NCBI GenBank assembly: GCA_027620075.1
Contig: JAQCEY010000003.1
Span: 1-64,000, forward strand
From: Pseudomonadota bacterium
Lineage (GTDB): Bacteria; Pseudomonadota; Alphaproteobacteria; Rickettsiales; UBA6187
DNA: 64,000 nt
Direction of reading: 5' to 3'
Below the pieces are notes generated by a model. The model was not told where the DNA came from, did no database searches, and saw nothing but the letters and a program-made list of their open reading frames with translations. Positions 61,547 to 64,000 of this stretch are shown here, piece after piece. Position numbers and translations under genes: made by a program. Each line of letters opens with the position of its first letter. Position 1 is the first letter of the stretch.

Positions 61547-61996
61547 TCAATGATTGTCGAAATATACCGGATATAACGCTGAAACGTTCACTTCACTGTT
61601 TGATATCTCGGCATCGGAACGATTGCCTTCGCAAGGACATCTATAATCATAACTTACAGCCTTATGCTTAGGGTGGTAAATTATGTTCTGAACGTTTTGA
61701 TTATCATCATATAATTCTTCGGCTCCTTCAGGAACGGTATAAGAATAACTTCCTCCGCCGCCATTTTCATCAATATGATGGTAAAAATAACCGCTTTCAT
61801 CTACTACTATATAGACTTGCGGCTCTTCTTTTTTTGCTATCTCCGACTCGGATACTTTGCGGTAATATCCTTTACCGTCATCGGAATAATATATTGCGTT
61901 ACCGTGTCTTTCACCGGCTTTTTGCCAGTTTATAGAGTTGGCATTAAAACTAAACGTAATTAATACGGCTATCAAACCTGCTTTTAAGTATATCAT
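61547..61996 (-). CDS. Hypothetical secreted protein
   Basis: No family is firmly recognised. ATG 61996 gives 149 residues beginning with a signal peptide MIYLKAGLIAVLITFSFNAN; an in-frame ATG at 62026 would add ten polar residues. Mature segments AIYYSDDGKGYYRKVSESEI and VYIVVDESGYFYHHIDENGG have the tyrosine/glycine spacing of DUF4124-like periplasmic proteins. Two cysteines are close together (RCPCEGNR). Convergent with rpmE, with a 270-base upstream gap that holds no other feature. Confidence 0.55.
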   Translation of the reverse strand: MIYLKAGLIAVLITFSFNANSINWQKAGERHGNAIYYSDDGKGYYRKVSESEIAKKEEPQVYIVVDESGYFYHHIDENGGGGSYSYTVPEGAEELYDDNQNVQNIIYHPKHKAVSYDYRCPCEGNRSDAEISNSEVNVSALYPVYFDNH

Positions 61997-62268
61997 ATCG
62001 CTACTATTTATTGATGTTTCTCCCATATGAGCCTAAAAATGTAATAGTTTTAAACCTCATAATATCAACATTAAACCCAATTTCTTAACAAATAGTTACC
62101 TGCCTTATATATTTTTTTATTTTTATTTATATATGGAATTCTCGTAAGATGCTTTTTACGTGTTTTTAGGCTAATTAATTAGATATTTAGCTTTATTTTG
62201 CTTTTAAAAGAATTTTGAAGTTGTTATAAAGATACAGGGGAAAACTATCTCAAACAGGGAAATTTTTA

Positions 62269-63732
62269 ATGAGACTAAGCAGCAAGACCATAAAACCATT
62301 TTTAGGAAACGGCATAATTCACTTTATCGGAGTGGGCGGAATAGGAATGAGTGGTATTTGTGAGATACTGCATAATCTCGGCTATAACGTACAGGGCTCC
62401 GATTCTGCCAATAACTCAAACGTGCAGAGATTAAAGTCCCTTGGAATAAAGGTTATAGTCGGTCAAAAAGAAGAGAATGTGGAAGATGCCGAGGTTATAG
62501 TAAAATCATCGGCGATTAAGGATACCAACCCTGAAATAATAGCCGGCAGGGAAAGACGCATACCTATTATACAGCGTGCCGAGATGCTTGCCGAGATAAT
62601 GCGTTTGAAATTATCTGTGGCAGTAGCCGGAACACACGGCAAGACAACCACCACTTCAATGGTGACTTCAATGTTTGATGCCGCTAACCTTGACCCTACC
62701 GTTATTAACGGCGGTATTATAAATAGATACGGTACTAATGCACATTTAGGTGATGGCGACTGGTTGATTGCCGAGGCTGACGAATCTGACGGTACGTTCC
62801 TGAAATTACCTGCCACTGTGGGCATTATAACCAATATCGACCCTGAGCATATGGAGCATTACGGCACTTTTGATGTTTTGAAAAAGTCTTTCCGTAATTT
62901 CATTGAGAATTTACCGTTCTACGGGTTTGGTGTTTTGTGCAAGGATCACCCTGAAGTAAGTGCATTGGCAACTACGATAAAGGACAGGAAAGTAATTACA
63001 TACGGAATAGAAACGCAGGCTGATGTGAGGGCTGAAAATATCCGCATTGAAAAAGGCGGCAGCACGTATGATGTAGAAATATCCGATAAGCTAAAAGGCG
63101 GTTCCAGAAAAATAAAGAACATACACCTGCCTATGCCCGGACAGCACAATGTATTGAACTCACTAGCCGCTATATCTGTAGCTGCCGAGCTTGAGTTTGA
63201 TAATAAAACTATTTTGAACGGCTTTAGTAAATTTCAGGGAATCAAGAGGCGTTTTACCAAAACGGGTGAATATAACGGTATTACTATAATTGATGATTAC
63301 GGTCATCACCCCAAGGAGATTGCCGTAACTTTAAAAACGGCACAGGATACGGTTAAAGATACTAAAGGCAATGTTATTGCCGTAGTACAACCACACCGCT
63401 ATAGTCGTGTGAAAGACCTGTTTAGTGATTTTTGCTCATGCTTTGCATTTGCTGACGAGGTTATCGTAAGCGATATATATGAGGCAGGCGAAACCCCTAT
63501 TGAGGGCATTAACCGCGATTCTCTGGTGGACGGTATCAGGAAGTCTGGGCATAAGAACGTGGTTGCGTTAGAATCAAAAGATGAATTACCCCAAATAATA
63601 AAAAGGGACGCTAAATCAGGTGATGTTGTCGTATGCCTTGGTGCGGGAAGCATAAGCCTGTGGGCGAATGAACTTCCCGGTCAGCTTAAGGAGTTAAAGC
63701 CCGAATCTAATGGTGCAGCAATATCAGCATAA
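62269..63732 (+). CDS. murC: UDP-N-acetylmuramate--L-alanine ligase
   Basis: Adds L-alanine to UDP-MurNAc in peptidoglycan precursor synthesis, 487 residues. Motifs in order: HFIGVGGIGMSGICEILHNL (UDP-sugar site), the ATP P-loop AVAGTHGKTTTTSMVTSM, EADESDGTFLKL, ITNIDPEHMEHYG, and IIDDYGHHPKEI. The N-terminal LSSKTIKPF is usual. Other mur genes are not adjacent. It is convergent with uppP: the two coding ends overlap by 26 bases. Confidence 0.96.
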   Translation: MRLSSKTIKPFLGNGIIHFIGVGGIGMSGICEILHNLGYNVQGSDSANNSNVQRLKSLGIKVIVGQKEENVEDAEVIVKSSAIKDTNPEIIAGRERRIPIIQRAEMLAEIMRLKLSVAVAGTHGKTTTTSMVTSMFDAANLDPTVINGGIINRYGTNAHLGDGDWLIAEADESDGTFLKLPATVGIITNIDPEHMEHYGTFDVLKKSFRNFIENLPFYGFGVLCKDHPEVSALATTIKDRKVITYGIETQADVRAENIRIEKGGSTYDVEISDKLKGGSRKIKNIHLPMPGQHNVLNSLAAISVAAELEFDNKTILNGFSKFQGIKRRFTKTGEYNGITIIDDYGHHPKEIAVTLKTAQDTVKDTKGNVIAVVQPHRYSRVKDLFSDFCSCFAFADEVIVSDIYEAGETPIEGINRDSLVDGIRKSGHKNVVALESKDELPQIIKRDAKSGDVVVCLGAGSISLWANELPGQLKELKPESNGAAISA

Positions 63733-64000
63733 TGGTTCCTAGCACTATCCTGTAATAGGCAAACGGCTTGAATCCGTGATTACTTATAAAATTTATTACG
63801 GTTCTCACTACTAAAAGGGCAGCAAAGAACGCAGCAAAGAAACCTATTGCAATTATTGCCACATTATCGAACGACAATATATCACGGTTTTTATAAAGGT
63901 CATATACGGTAGCACCCAGCATCGTCGGTATGGCTAGAAAAAACGAGAATTCCGTTGCGGTCTTCCTTTCTACCTTTAAAAGCAGCGAACCCATTATAGT
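63707..64000 (-). CDS. uppP: Undecaprenyl-diphosphatase, C-terminal part (runs off the window)
   Basis: Membrane enzyme that recycles the C55 lipid carrier of cell-wall synthesis. Only the C-terminal 97 codons lie in the window and the frame is open at its edge. The visible start TIMGSLLLKVERKTATEFSF then FLAIPTMLGATVYDL is the second conserved UppP (BacA) region, followed by helices AIIAIGFFAAFFAALLVVRT and FKPFAYYRIVLGTIMLILL. Its 3' end overlaps the murC 3' end by 26 bases in opposite orientation. Confidence 0.93.
   Translation of the reverse strand, partial: TIMGSLLLKVERKTATEFSFFLAIPTMLGATVYDLYKNRDILSFDNVAIIAIGFFAAFFAALLVVRTVINFISNHGFKPFAYYRIVLGTIMLILLHH

Noticed and set aside
1-64000. 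CRISPR array
   Set aside because: The repeats found are palindromic, dispersed and not regularly spaced; no cas gene is present.

Overview
The window is a gene-dense, AT-rich stretch of an alphaproteobacterial chromosome. Supporting this are an HdaA-type DnaA homologue, a holdfast-attachment (hfaA-hfaB-hfaD) locus, TamA/TamB, MlaA/MlaC, an Nfu1-type Fe-S scaffold and scattered flagellar genes. Biosynthetic genes (hisC, argD, gdhA, panC, purM, folB/folK, hemF) argue against a strongly reduced obligate symbiont. An ankyrin-repeat protein and a mitochondrial-carrier-fold protein hint that the cell may interact with eukaryotes; that is inference. No rRNA, CRISPR array or intact insertion sequence was seen.

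Layout. 1-5 kb: arginase, two coiled-coil envelope proteins, an acetyltransferase, then hisC coupled to a mitochondrial-carrier-like gene. 5-11.4 kb: hemF, trxB with a 2-Cys peroxiredoxin, pabC-like/folB/folK, an Nfu scaffold and a truncated haemoglobin. 11.5-17 kb: flgB-flgC-fliE-fliQ, a tandem array of five related lipoproteins, fliI, tRNA-Arg. 17.3-23.6 kb: ABC-2 permease, argD, a MITE-like element, a HinP1I-like restriction-modification pair, gdhA, a DUF2490 protein. 24-31 kb: ParA-like ATPase, tsaC, RDD protein, then a polyamine group (speB, a QEGLA-motif metalloprotease-like gene, a deoxyhypusine-synthase-like gene, ornithine decarboxylase). 31-37 kb: ankyrin protein and the hfa adhesion cluster. 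37-43 kb: tamB/tamA, a NUC1 nuclease, a membrane protein. 43-53 kb: recJ, panC, mlaA, mlaC, purM, a DUF2066 protein, perM, hdaA, a fliJ-like gene, a Rap1a/Tai-like protein. 53.6-57.4 kb: tRNA-Thr, an accessory AlbA-type gene broken by one in-frame stop, and ydbH-ynbE-ydbL. 57.5-64 kb: a small membrane protein, priA, an ankyrin-like protein, rpmE, a secreted protein, murC and the 3' part of uppP.

How the genes fit together. Arginase, ArgD, ornithine decarboxylase, agmatinase and the deoxyhypusine-synthase-like enzyme sketch an arginine/ornithine to putrescine to (homo)spermidine route. TamA/TamB, MlaA/MlaC and YdbH/YnbE/YdbL together cover outer-membrane lipid homeostasis. Flagellar parts (FlgB, FlgC, FliE, FliQ, FliI, FliJ-like) lie in three separate places, and FlgB and FlgC carry apparent Sec signal peptides. 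Intergenic gaps repeatedly hold palindromic elements bounded by GTCAT...ATGAC ends.

The strongest candidates for something undescribed are the mitochondrial-carrier homologue translationally coupled to hisC, the five-lipoprotein array, the rod proteins with signal peptides, and the extended hfa cluster with a QxN-repeat fibre candidate. All product names rest on motif reading by eye; no database search was possible.
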